A stretch of DNA of 64,000 nucleotides from Istiophorus platypterus (taxonomy: Eukaryota; Chordata; Actinopteri; Istiophoriformes; Istiophoridae). The DNA is taken from assembly GCA_016859345.1 (NCBI GenBank), contig CM029115.1, positions 9,401,001-9,465,000 on the forward strand. The letters run 5' to 3'. Position numbers and translations under genes: made by a program. Below, piece by piece: positions 49,909 to 62,684 of this stretch (position 1 is its first letter; each line of letters opens with the position of its first letter). The notes beneath the pieces are model-generated. The model did no database searches and had not been told where the DNA came from. It saw nothing but the letters and a program-made list of their open reading frames with translations.

Positions 49909-50129
49909 AAAGAAAAGATTAGATCTTAAAAAAAAGATGTAATTTTATGGAGAATAAACTGATCATCTTGCAGCCCCTCAGATTTTTCTTGAGAGCTGCT
50001 AAAAGGGGTCTGGACCCACAGGTTGGGAGTCTTTGTAAAATTATTTGTGAAATACCTGCTCATTTTCCCTGGGATAGTAGTGGGCAGGATACATCATTAT
50101 TTTTTGAAGAGATTATTCATTAACCGATG

Positions 50130-50312
50130 AAAGAATTGTGCATCATTTTTGGAAATATGCTCATTTCCTTTTTGGTAGTAAGGTGGATGAGAAAATTGAT
50201 ATTAATATCTGTGAATTAAATAGCCTACTGTATAAGGCTATCGCCACCAGCTGGTTAGCTTAGTTTAGCATAAAGACTGGAAACAGGTGGTAACAAAATG
50301 TCTTTGTTCTGT
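50130..50312 (+). mobile_element. Diverged copy of a dispersed percomorph fish repeat
   Basis: The words GGAAATATGCTCATTTCC, GATGAGAAAATTGATA and AGCATAAAGACTGGAAACAG, in this order and spacing, match a short non-autonomous repeat I recall as very abundant in perch-like fish genomes. Here it is clearly mutated and seems to stop after AACAAAATG, so it is an old truncated copy. A second GCTGGTTAGC word occurs at about 50420. It has no coding capacity. The family name is not certain to me, so I leave it unnamed. Confidence 0.55.
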
Positions 50313-52580
50313 TGATACAATTTACAGATGTTCTGTAAATACCTCACAAGCAGTCTGTAGAGTTGTAATTGGAAGATAGATCTTTGGGGAAAACTTAGCA
50401 TGGGTTATCTAGCTAAAGTTAGCTGGTTAGCATTAATATTTGATTCCAATTAAATGTATTTGAACAATATTGTGGAGCAAATAAGGTAAGGACATGGCAT
50501 TTTTGTGACATGTGAAATAAATATTCTCCCCCACCCCACTCTGTTGGCTTAATTGCAGTCTAGAAGTTTAGCTAAGAACAGCATGCAGTAGATGTGGCGG
50601 CTGCTGTAGTTCTAGTATGTAACTTGTGTGTACTTTGAATGTGGTTAAAAAATGTAAAAGGTGTATATGTGACTTATTTTGAAATTAAAATAAAAGGAAG
50701 TAGGTAATAATTCAGATCAGAGATATTTATTATAGATATTCTTGGAGTGGTCAATGTAAATTCTAATATATTGGACAATGAAAATTCAAAGAAAATCAGA
50801 CTTTATGATTAACTGTTCTGTATACTTGTGTGTAGATGATTCTGTAGACAACATGGAGCTGCTTTGCCACTCATCATTACCACTTGTGGATCTTGTCTGG
50901 ACACCAACATCTGGATTTTGTTCCATTTCAAAGGAGCGGTAGGAGACAAATCAAAGGAAACGTAACTAAGAACAATTTAATTATACTTGCCCTTTTTTCC
51001 TGCGATCTCAGACTTTTCTTTTTTAGACTAAAATTGGTATCTTAAAGAAACTCCAGGAACATTCAAACCAAGAAACACAAGACCAATTAAAACTAATAAA
51101 CTTTTAACTTCAAGGAATATTCAAAGGAGAAAAAAGAATATTATAGACTGTCAACTGAAATGTCTTGGTCAAATTATTTGTAAGTGAAATCTGTTACTGA
51201 TGGTTGAAGATTTCTTTACTTAATCTTGTTTTTCTTTTAATATGTGTTTATATACATAAGTATATATATATATATATATTTCAGAAAGGTAACTCTTGTG
51301 TACCAGAGTAGTGAAACTCAAAAGAAGACCACTTCTACTGCTAATTGTCAGTAGTTGTGAGTGTTTTTGTGGGATGGCAGTGTTACTGCTCTCTACTATC
51401 AATCTCCTTACCAAACCTAGTGAATTTAGTGAAACACGTGAGGATCATGTGAACTTGTATTCAAAGAGTACTGTTAGATCTTGGATCTAAGATATTAATA
51501 CATTACATACTAAACCTAGGATCAGCAGCTTAGATTCCCCACCCAGGGAAAGGTTACATCTGACAGTGGCAGTTAAAGACTTGATAGGGCAGCTGATCCT
51601 GTAGGAGTGTACCATACACAGAAAGAAATTTTCTTGGATGGATTCAATTAATGGATTGATGGTTGAAAACTAATGCCCATATAATCTGTGACGAACAAAG
51701 ATAAAAACACACTGAGCTCTGTAATTCAGTTTCATTGGTGGCAAGGTAGGCAACACATGAGGTAACAGGTTGAAATGAGAATGGGAGACAGCCAGAGCTG
51801 GGGAGTGATTATTAAATCACTGTATATCTCTAGTTTGGTTGGGAAGTGCACTTCCAGGCTATGTGATCCTCTACTGTCACTTCTGTGTTCAGGCCAACAT
51901 ACAACAGAGGTTTTGAGAGTCTTCAGCTGGAACTTCACCTTACTGTGAAGCTCTCCCTTTACAATATAATGAACAAGGCAAGAAATATCATCTATTTGAT
52001 CCTGATTGCGCATCAGTGGACCAGGCATACAACTGAATGAGTAGCACTGCATCTGTTTGCCATCCTGGTGAAGACTCAAGGGGTGAATAGTATAAAGGAC
52101 CAGAGCAAGGCAGAAGGAAAGGAGACATGTTACAGGAGGTGAAACAGGAGGAGAGAGGCCCAGGGAATCCAGGACACCTGAGCTGGCAACTTGAGCCTAA
52201 GAGAAAGAGAAAACCTCATCCCAGGGGAGAGTGGCAGGACTGGAGTCAGCCAGGGTATGAATCGAGCCCAGGTACAAGGCCGAGCCAACATGCTGCTCAG
52301 ACAGTAGGATGAGGTTTCACTTGAATGGGATTAACTGGCTGGTGGCTCATTCAGATATACAGTACACCCCATCTCATTAGCAGAACAGTTAGTGACATCT
52401 CTGTATGGGATGGGCGAGATAAGGTGTGGTGTCCAGTGGTTTCAGTTAGAAAAAAGGGGGTTTCTGAGTCCACGGAGCAGGCTGGTAGTCGATGCCTGCC
52501 CATTCCTTTGTTATCTCTCCTTGGCTGTAAAGCAGCCAGTGAAGTGGAAGGAATGTGAGGTATTTCCAGGGTCTGACAGG

Positions 52581-52591
52581 GTGTGCGTGTG

Positions 52592-52656
<65 letters not shown>

Positions 52657-52660
52657 GCGT
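52581..52660. repeat. (GT)n microsatellite with GC interruption
   Basis: About 80 bp of GT with a TTT break and a GCGCGCGC stretch near 52641, a potential Z-DNA-forming tract. Confidence 0.95.
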
Positions 52661-52897
52661 GAATTTGTTTGTGCGTCTACTTGTGTGTGTGTGTTTCTGT
52701 GGTGAGAGGGTTCAGGAGGTTGGTCAGTCAGTGCCCAAACATGCACTGCAGGAGCATGTCTCCCAACACACATAACGGAAGCCTTGTCTAAGGCTCTACC
52801 TTCATTCACTTTCCTATTAAAGACGTTGGGTTTCCAAACACTTTTCTCCAATTTCTTCTTCTACAGCTTTTTTCTCTTCCCCTCTACCTCATTTTTT

Positions 52898-52901
52898 ACA
52901 C

Positions 52902-52936
<35 letters not shown>

Positions 52937-52958
52937 CACACATACACTCACACATACA

Positions 52959-52990
<32 letters not shown>
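52898..52990. repeat. (CA)n microsatellite
   Basis: About 93 bp of CA with AA and AT breaks. It lies about 240 bp from the (GT)n array and in inverted orientation to it. Confidence 0.95.
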
Positions 52991-52992
<2 letters not shown>

Positions 52993-55900
52993 TCAGGCAC
53001 ACACAAACTGAACCAAAGTGGTGAAAACGATAATTATATAAATCTTAATTAGTTTCCAGGGATTAAAAGTGTGCAGATTTGGTGAGTGAAGAAAACACTA
53101 ACAGCTTGAAACCATGATTATCTCACTGCGTAGGTATAAAATTGGGGTTAATACCTGAGATGAAACAAACGGCTTAAAAGTCCCAAACCTCCGTGTGCCT
53201 GCCAGGGGACTCTGGCAGCATCATAATGACAGGGATTGAAATACAGTTCTATCACAGATAGAAAATACAGAATAGTCGCAATTTATTCAAGAGACATATT
53301 TCATATTACTAGGCTTTATGGGTCTCCGTACATCTACTAAATAAAAGATGATGAATTGCACGCGCAGCTGTGTATCGTACAACAAGAAAAAAATCTCAGT
53401 GTTCAATGATAGATAAGGTTTTCTCATTTTCTTTCATCTTCAGTCTTGCTGCCTCTCTCTTTCTCTCACTCTTCCTCCCTCATTCTCTCTCCCAAACCCA
53501 CCTTTCTCCTTCTCTCTGTGTTAATGCTGTTAAAGTACACAGTATTACTGAGAGCATCTGTGCTTGCAGCAGGATTCAGATATTAGGTGGCTCATTTGGT
53601 TAGCTCATTGACTGCAATCAAATTTGAGGTCAGTGACCTCAAAATTCAGATAGCAGCACAGAACAGGCATGGAAATTGAATAAATGAACACCAGCATGGT
53701 TGACTTGTTGGCTGGATAGATGCCTGGACATGGGGACAGATGGATGGAGGGATATCTGTCTGACAGAGCAGAGATGGGTTTTACTGTAACAATATTTCAA
53801 ATTGTGCAAATAAGGGCAGAAGTGCAACACACAGCACTGAGAGACAGCTTATGGTGACAGCAATGTGACAAGAAATGGGTATGAATTACACTATGATTAT
53901 TGCAAAGGGGCTTGTGGGAAAATGTTACGTTGTGGCCATCAACTAAAAATGACCAATGAAAGGCTTTATAAGACCAAGGAAAGAACTTAAATGGAAAGAA
54001 ACTCATTGAAATTTGCAGAAATAATAACCCTCCAGCTGTAAAAATGAGCCTGTCACGGCCCTCATTTATCTGAATGGGACCAATCCATTGGTGCAGTGAG
54101 GCTACCCCTGCAGAGGGCTTTGGCAAAAAACCCCTAAAAAACAGGTCTGTCAGGCCCAAAAAGTTGAACCTGGCTATAATTTTGCCAAACCGCAAGTGCA
54201 ACATTGATTGGCAATTCCTTCTGTTGGCCAATTGAATACGTGCAAGCATGTAGTCATGGTAGATACTTTGTAGAGTAACTGCTGTATTTCTACTGCTTAT
54301 CTTCAACTGTCACAAAGAAAGATGATTGACACTGTTGTAATATCCTGTCTCATAATATTATTAAATGCTGTGCAACGTTTTAAAGCCTGAAATCAGAGAC
54401 TGTAACATGCCCACACCAATGCAGTCTGTTGTGTTTTGTAAAGAAATGCTATTTTAGGTATAAATGATCTGCTACATCAAAAAAGAGTAAGAAATGTTGT
54501 ATATACGGGAGTTTATTTCTTTATGATACCTGCATGTTAATTTGGGTGTGTCAAAAATTCTTGGGAGTCAATACAGTAACCTTGTCTCTGGTGATTTTAC
54601 GCTGCCCTTTTTTTGGAGTTGGTGCCAAATAGTTGTTCCTTTCCATCTCAAAAACGCCCTTATGTCAACATGCATTGGTCTGCATTGATACAAAAGCTTT
54701 CAGAGACAATTCACAAATGTATATAGAGTGGTTTTTCAATGCCTCAGATGATCAGCGAGAAAACTGAGTTTAGCTAAGTACTGTATAGTATGAGTTTGCC
54801 ATTATTAGATGACCCAATCGAGTCAGAGGAGAGACAACAACCAAATGGGATTAGGAAAAGGAGCTCAGCTGAATGGAATATGCCTGTGTGTTTCAGAGGG
54901 TAACAGTCTTGTTCAACTTCTCAGCTGCATTTTGTTTAAAGTTACCTGTCTGCTAGAATAGTAGCAAGGATAATTTTTCTGCGTGCAAAACTATTTTGGT
55001 ATATGTGGGATTATCAGTATTGAAGTTATGCATTGCAAGTTTTATGAACAGGCACTCACTTAAAAATAAATAAATAAATATATATGTATATATAACCATG
55101 TACCATAAGGGACAGATGTTAAAAATTGTAAAAAGCTTGGGCCGTGGTACAATCATGCTTATGCCTTGATGTCAATGCACAATGTCACAATAGATACTCT
55201 GGTCTCTGTTATAATTACATCTACAGCAGGAGTGCGACAAACTTAACCTACATGATGTTTTCTCTTTGTGCTATTTGAAGACGTGCTGATGAGAATGATT
55301 AAACAAGGACATAGAGAAGACTGTTTTCTAAAATGGGTCCACAGTTGGTACCATCAAGAGAGACATTAATTAAGAAAACAAATATCTTTAAACATATACT
55401 GCATAAACAATCAATGTAAATGAAAGCAAAATAAATGTGTAGTAATTATGGGCTTTGATGAAGGTTGGTACCAAAATGACCTTCATTCCTTTACACTGAA
55501 ACATTGTGAAAGGTATTCCCACCTTAATGTTATCTTCACTAGTGAGAGAAGTGTCCCGACCTCACTGAAACAGGCCAGGTTGCTGCTGACACATTGCATG
55601 ACGATCCCTAGAATGCACTCTGACTGACGAGACACTGATGAACACACACCTGGTTTCAGAGATGGAGGTCACAATTTTATCAGTGCTGACTGAGAGGAAG
55701 ATGATTAAAACTCAGGATAAAAGGGACACAAGCAAAGCAGTGAAGCAATTAAAATACACTGTTAACTATAACCCATTTTAAATATCCACCTACTGTATAC
55801 AACCAGTAGAACCTATACTGAAAATCATTTTAGAATTAACTTTACAGAGTTACACCTACACCACACAGTTGGCGCATTGAACTAAAAATAGGTGTGGCAT

Positions 55901-58084
55901 ACTGTTGGAACGTGTTCTTGAACCCATTTGATTTGTGTAAAATTTGAGAAAAACTTGTTACAATTCATTGTCTGTAGACAGAAGGTCTTTTGAATGGTTG
56001 TTTCCCACTAGCAGATGGTGACCATGTTGTCAGGTAGAAAGTTGCTTGGAATCAGTGTCTTTTTCGTAATACTATTATACTATTAGTATTATAATACTAT
56101 TATCATGACATTTTGAAGGTCATGTAGAAGTGTATTTTCTGTCTGCTAGCTGTTCCTGAATAGCCTCAATTGTTTGTAAAAGGGGAACCCAATCCTATTT
56201 GTTGGTCACTCCTCCCTTTATTTTTTAATTTTCTTCTCTGTCTCTGTGTCCTGTCCTATCTCTTCCCTACATCCCTCCCTTCTCCTCCCTCTCCCTCTCT
56301 TTGGGTCATTAGCATGTTGCTGATGGGGGCCGGTCATCCATTTAGCGTTGCAGGGAGGTTTGGCCGGGGCTGCAGCAGGCCTGTCAGGGCAGGTCATTAA
56401 GAAAACGACGGGTCGGGGAATACACAGACAAGGTTGATTGGTTTCCTGCAGCCGTCAGCAGAGCCCTGCAGCATCTCCTGACCCTTTGAGCCCGAGCTTA
56501 CCTGCACACACACATTCACGAAGGTGTACGCTTCATGCACCTGCACATGAAAACACACTTGGAGAGACACAACTGTATACACATAAACACCTAGAGCACA
56601 TATTTGAAGCTACACAAAACACAAATGTATAGTGTGTGGACATATACATACATGCTGCATAGTGCATGTGTTGCTGCATGCATGCATGTATAGAACAAAC
56701 GCGTGCACACAAACACACACACAAACAAGTGCGTATGCATACGAAACCTAGCCCTGACCAAAGGCTAAAGACTTGTAAAGGATGGGGAGCCATAGCAAGG
56801 TGATTACCCTGATCCTGATCCCTACAACCCAGCTTGTTGCCAATATTTAGATCTGCTAGTAATAGTGTGCAGCTTGGCACTAATTCAGACAGCCTGCCTG
56901 CTGCTCCTACTTTCAGGACGAGGGTGGAGCCAAAGGAGAACAAACTCACTGAAAGGAGAACTGACTGTAAGAATTAATGAGTTGTGTCTCTACTTTGGAG
57001 TCAGTGCTACAGCAGTAGATGCAACAACAATAAGAAAAAAACTCCGTGGTTGACCCCAGTTTTTTTGAAAGGTCATATGTGGGACTGAATGTGGCTGTGT
57101 GCAAGGAGGGTCTCTGTCATGCGTGCATAGATGGAATGCTACCCAGCATCCATCTCTGCTGTCTGTTGTGCTGTGAATGTCAAACCCAGAGGCTCTGACA
57201 CCCAGTCCCCCTCCCACCCTTCCCGTTACACCCCCTACCCTGCCTGACCCTCCAGTCTCAAGCTGCCCTGGCCTACCTGATGAACACAGCCTCCTGCCTG
57301 GGGCTTCTGTGCTCCAAATGAGCCCTATAATAATGTTACTTCAAATGTCAAAGCCAGGGTTATTAGCGCATGTGTGTGTGTGTTCAGGGGTGTGGTGTGG
57401 TTGTGTCTTGGGGTAGAGCGTCTCGTGTAGCTGCCGCAGCCTTCCATCCATCCCTTAGTCTAATCAAATGCATTAATGTGTAAAAATGCCATTTAGCACA
57501 ACACATCCGACTGCAGGCTGGTTAGTAGACGCTGATAGACAGCCAGGGTTTGACTGACAGTCCCTGGCTATGGCCTTTCTTTGGCATCCGTGGCACACAA
57601 GCCATTCTTCATGCTTAGGATCAATCAGAGAGCCAAATTTATACTTGTGAAATTGTGGAATACAGTGATAACACACACTAAATGGCAGAAACGACACATC
57701 AACACAAACATACATCTAAGACAATCCACAATCTGTGACATTAACACGGTGATTGTTAATGCACAATATAATTGCTAATGGGACCTGTCTTATCGGTAAA
57801 GTGGTGTTAACCTTTGATCAACCCTAGGTCAACCACTTATAGGCTAGGTAGAATTCATTACATTTTACCCACTTAGTCATCAGCATCTGACTGACCAATT
57901 TCACACCCTTGACAATGACAAACACAAGTGGAGGGGTGAAAGAAGCAAGAGATATTTATCCTTTTTAGCACCATACTATTTAGTTTCCTTTGTCTCAAAA
58001 ATTAGACTCATTCCTACAAATGACAGTCATTGAACTGTGCAAATCTGCTGATTGGATATTTTGTTATTTGTGTTATTTGATCCA

Positions 58085-58340
58085 GCCAAAAGTTCCCTCA
58101 GCCAGTCAGCCTCCAGAACTGGGTGACATAGAGGCTGTGTTTAACTCACAGAGGCTGCCACAGCACAACACGGCCAACCAGGCGGCAATTAAGATGTTAA
58201 TAGATAGCTTCATAAGGACAACAAACCGGAGGGAAGTGGGGGGGGCCTGAACCGCAACAGATTTCTAAGACTTCTAATTAATAGCGATGGCAATTAAAGT
58301 GTAATTCAGCCCATTTCCCTCTGCAGCGTTCTCTCTCCCT
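58085..58340. promoter_or_regulatory. Candidate conserved non-coding block
   Basis: Complex unique sequence free of microsatellites, with GGCAATTAAGATG, CTTCTAATTAATAGCGATGGC, AATTAAAGTGTAATTCAGCC and CCTCCAATTGCCC. This is a run of ATTA-type cores in mixed-composition DNA, typical of deeply conserved enhancers near developmental genes. There is no open frame of note. Conservation is inferred, not shown. Confidence 0.3.
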
Positions 58341-59379
58341 CGCCTCCAATTGCCCTTTCTCACTCGCCAAAAGTGTTAAATGTTAAATTTCTTCATGAAC
58401 CTTGTTGTTGGGAAGTTTTGATAAAACCCCCATGTCAAGTGGGCAAATAACTAAATTACAGAGTCATCTCCTCAGGGTTAATCCTCTCCTTAAGATATTG
58501 TATTAAAGTGTTATTTATTTGTAAACGAACACAAGTATTTTGAATTAATATGCCATGTGCATATAGTCGTTGTTTCGTGTGTGTGCGTGTGTGTACGCGT
58601 GTGTATAGGAGATAGAGACAGCAGGGCCAAGCAGCAAGACAGGGGCAGGTGAATGATAGCAACTCTAATTAGAAGGGTGGTGGCTCCTGTGCTGCGCTGC
58701 TCAAGACACGAGTCGTCGGGGACTCCGTGGTGCCAGGCTCAGTTGGGAGGACTCAGAAAAACAGCTTTAATTGGTGGAAGTTATTTATAGACAAAGCACC
58801 TCTTTCAAGGTTAGTGGGTTAAGTCTGTTCAGTCCTCTTTGGGGGCCATCGTGTTTGGTGGCAACCAACACACTGCTGCCAAAAAACCTCCCCATCTCTA
58901 AGGAGTCACATATCCGTACACACATCGATAATCCAATGCCACACACACATCTACCGCAGCTACATAATGCAGAACTCTATTGCAACTTTCCCATGCACTT
59001 GGACATGCTCTCGACATTCTTGGCTTTGTGCAGAGCAAGAGAAAGTGAGTGATAGAAAAACAATAACTGAGAGAAGGAGCAAGAAAGCCTGTGTGAGAGA
59101 GAGATAGGGAGACGTGGATGGAAAAGACGAGTTGGGGAGGTTGCTCCTGGGTTGAATCCCTCATTGGAGGTGTCTTCATCTGCCGCCCAAACCTCCTGGG
59201 GGCCCCTACTCCTCCATTTCATTAGTTTGTCAGCCTGCACGAAGGATTGTGCATTAGGCCTTTAATTTAGTGGATAGCCAGAGGCTTGCTATGCTGCCTG
59301 GTTTGACTCTCAGCTCCAACAGGCTGGAATCTAACTAGGATCAGCTTGGCTCAATCTAATGCAGCACACAAACACACGT

Positions 59380-59380
<1 letters not shown>

Positions 59381-59428
<48 letters not shown>
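59381..59428. repeat. (CA)n microsatellite
   Basis: About 24 CA units; frames across it are Thr-His or Cys-Val repeats only. Confidence 0.95.
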
Positions 59429-59432
<4 letters not shown>

Positions 59433-60866
59433 CTGCAATGCATCCACCGAGTGAAAGCTAGTGAGGAGGTGGGATGTCCATTTATCTACTCCATCAGTCT
59501 GTGTAATGTGCAAATGCACAATGCAAAAACAAATGAAAAAAACCTGCTTCACACATATACAGCATACCACAATACACTGCAAATACAGAAAAAAACAGAG
59601 TAGTGCAAGTAATACATATCATAACTGAAATGACTTTACAACAGACATTCCTGGGAAACCCTAACATGAGGAATTGCCACAGAGACAACCACTCATCAGT
59701 GAACTGAAATGAACTAACGGTGTTCATTTTAGTTGGAAATTCTGATTACATGGATAAAATTTTAATGAAAATATGGGCTATGTACATAGTGTTACCCTTC
59801 TACTAATCATCATAGTGTCTATTACTCTTCAGTGACCCCTAAAAATGTATGTTCTGTAGTGTTTGATCTCTATTTATCCATTCATCTACATGAGTCTACT
59901 GCAATTGACTTTATCTTATAAATCCAAAGTGTCAGTCTGCAATGAACTATTACATAATTAGTCACTTCCTTTAGAGGTGCTATCCAACAGTCCAAGCTGA
60001 TAGCAGCTTCCCTCAGCGAGTGTGAGGTGATGTTAGTAGCTACACCCAAAGCATCGAAGGCTTTTTCAAACTGGAAGAGAGGCCTGCTTCTCGGTGTCAT
60101 TCAGTATATCTGTTCAGCAAATTGACATGCAATAGCACTGCTGAGTACTGGGCGGGGTGTGGGTGGGCTTCCAACTGAACAACAACTGTATGTCACAATG
60201 CAACAAACAATAAGCGCATATGTAAATGCTCAGTGCCACCCAATTATAACTAGACTCAGTGCGTTAGCGTGAAAGCCTTGCACCCACACAGTGGTAGGGA
60301 CACATTTACAATGAACAAAGAGCAAAAGACGAAGCCCAGGGTGAGAGAGTAAAGTTCTCCATCTGACACCCAGCTTAAAATGTCCTCTTACATCTTCCCT
60401 TGTTTTCTTCTTAAAGTGCTGCTCCCGCTTCTCTGTGACCCTCCCCCTCCGACTTTTAACCCTCCAGCACCCCTCACTCTTGCTCACCCTCCCCGGCTAG
60501 CTTCACAGCTTCCCCCCTGTGTTTTTGGATGGGAGTGGAGGCTGAAGGGGGTGCCGTGGCTGTTGGTGGGGATGTGGGGCCCTTCTTTTGTTTTCTGTTA
60601 CAACATGCATTTCATGGGGAGGCCTGGCTTATGACCCTGCCGAGCACACACTGCGCTGAGGCTGGGAGCTACAAGGGAAAGGCCCATCTGTGGCATCCAT
60701 CAGGGCTGCGCTCTCCTGCTGGGGTACTGTCAGAAGCCAGAGGGGGTGTTGGTGGTGGAGGGGAGGCTTGCGGGGGCACGAGAGGGAGGGGCCAGGGGGA
60801 GTTTGTTGAAGAATGGGGATGAGGGGGATAAAATCAGGCCGAAAAAACAGACCTGAGGAACACAGA

Positions 60867-60908
60867 CTCCTCCCCTTTGTTCCACTTCTGTGGAACAAAG
60901 GGGAGGAG
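60867..60908. repeat. Perfect 19-bp inverted repeat with 4-base loop
   Basis: Arms CTCCTCCCCTTTGTTCCAC (60867-60885) and its exact reverse complement (60890-60908) flank the loop TTCT. The stem is mismatch-free. The loop is shorter than in typical microRNA precursors. Confidence 0.95.
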
Positions 60909-62657
60909 GGTAAGGGGACAACTTTGTGTTTCTGCCTGTTTGTCTGTGTGTGAGCAAAGAGTGTAGAATAAACACTGAAACATATGGAGCTCAGGAATCT
61001 CAGTGGAAGTGGGAGTATGTTGGACAATTCCAACAAACTGACAACAGACAGTTATGATCAATTAAATTGTCACTGTTAATGCTTCTAGTTGCATAATGCA
61101 TAATATATATATTCGTAATAGGATATTGCATAATACAATGTTAAAAACAGATCGATGGATGATATTACCAAGAGCATCTGAACATGGTTTGAATGAACCC
61201 TAGAGCACACACAAGAGCTGACACACATACAAATGGAGACAGATGAAACAATCATTTTATTTTCTGAAGGCATACCAGAGACAGAGGTTTGCAAATACCA
61301 GGAGCCCAGGTAAGAGCTGCTGAGAGTGGAACTGAAAGACACCAGATGTTGCTCTCTGTATTCTCTCTGCCATTCCTTTCTCACTAAGGACTCTCTTATG
61401 TTGTTGCACATACTTGAGGTGCTACAGAGGGAGAAAAGTGATTGGTTTGAAGGTCAGTTTAAATAAAAATACTTCAGCAAGTATGACAGGCAGAGTGTGC
61501 TCTGGATAAATGCAGTGCTCTCATGCCAGCTCACTGAAACTGATTGATTGACTTGTAAGATGTCATGGACAGGCTGGGGAAGCAGAGAGACCGAGTGAGG
61601 CGGTGCAATGGCGAGGATATGGCTACTGTTGGATGGAAGATGAGATGTATATATGTGTAGATGTGTGTCTGTGTGTGTGTGTCTGTGTGTGAGAGAGGCA
61701 TGGAGAGGTGAAATACACACCCTTACATACACACGCACACACAGCTGGCCAGCTCTGGCCTGGTTCTGGTCAGTTGCCCGTGGCCACGTGGGCACAGGAG
61801 TCAGCTGTCAGCCTATGACGGATTGATACAGACACCCGCCCCCCCCTCCAACCCCACCATCTCTCTGCCTCCACCTCCATCCCAACGATCCCGAACCTCC
61901 ACCTCTATCCCTCAATCCCTCCAGTCCTCTACATCCCTCCTCCCTCTCTTCAGCAGCTGGCCCGTGCCTGGTGGGCATGTTTGAGAGGAGACGTATTGAG
62001 GAGGGAGGGGGCGGAACAGGAGGAGCCGGCCTCCATCTTGACTGAGGCCTGTATTAGAACATGCCCTACTGTCACCCTCACTCAGCCCCTCGGTTGGCTT
62101 CATATCTGTTACCCACGTTTACTACACTGTTGTCCCTCTATCACTTCATCTGGCCTGCTGACAGCAGCCTGCTGGAGGTCCCTCTGTGCTAGTTTTCCTG
62201 TCCAATGTGGACTGGATGTCTTACGCTCCTCCAGCCTTTGGACTCTCATGTGGAAGATGCAGTAGGAGCATAGTAAGCCATGAGTGGTCATATATTCTTT
62301 CCTGTTGTGAAAAGAATACATTTTTGTAAACACAAAATCTCAGATGTTGTTTCAAAGGAGCACTTTCAAATATGAAGATTACTACTAACTGTGGTTCTGG
62401 GGGAGCTTTGTCAAGTCTGAGAAAATGAATCTGATGATGCCCAAAGGTTTGAGCTTTGACATTACAGTTTTTAAAATAAAAGTATGTGTTACAAACTGGG
62501 GATGTGGAACTTGATAGACATGGCTGTTTACAAGGTAGGGAGTGTCTAAGTAAAGATCTGGAGCTTGACCCATACTACGGACTAAAAGTCTGCACATTTC
62601 TCCCTGTATTGCATCTACTTTGACAAATCTTTTTAAAATCTGTTTCTCGTAAGTCTG

Positions 62658-62684
62658 CTTCCATAAAGTTCAGCTTTATGGAAG
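62658..62684. repeat. Perfect 11-bp inverted repeat
   Basis: CTTCCATAAAG (62658-62668), loop TTCAG, CTTTATGGAAG (62674-62684). The next two outer pairs are G/T wobbles. Confidence 0.85.

Larger units (their letters stand above)
44000..50100. other. Gene-free 3' flank, part 4
   Basis: No gene is recognised. Contents: CA arrays at 46946-46970 and 47003-47046, a GC-rich unique block (48235-48470) with CTG/CAG runs and GGGGCCCC-type self-complementary words, and a CA array (49830-49908). The remainder is ordinary unique sequence with stop-rich frames. Confidence 0.6.
50313..57000. other. Gene-free 3' flank, part 5
   Basis: No gene is recognised. Contents: AT run (51261-51280), facing GT (52581-52660) and CA (52898-52990) arrays, a possible repeat remnant (53990-54250), TA-rich patches (55060-55090, 56065-56105) and a candidate conserved block (56290-56410). 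The 169-codon minus-strand frame at 53797-54306 has no recognisable domain. Confidence 0.6.

Noticed and set aside
52240..52290. B-box-like GGGCTCGATTC on the minus strand
   Set aside because: No A box or cloverleaf; a single motif only.
53797..54306. 169-codon minus-strand frame
   Set aside because: No recognisable domain and no splice or promoter context. Noted only as a possible repeat remnant.
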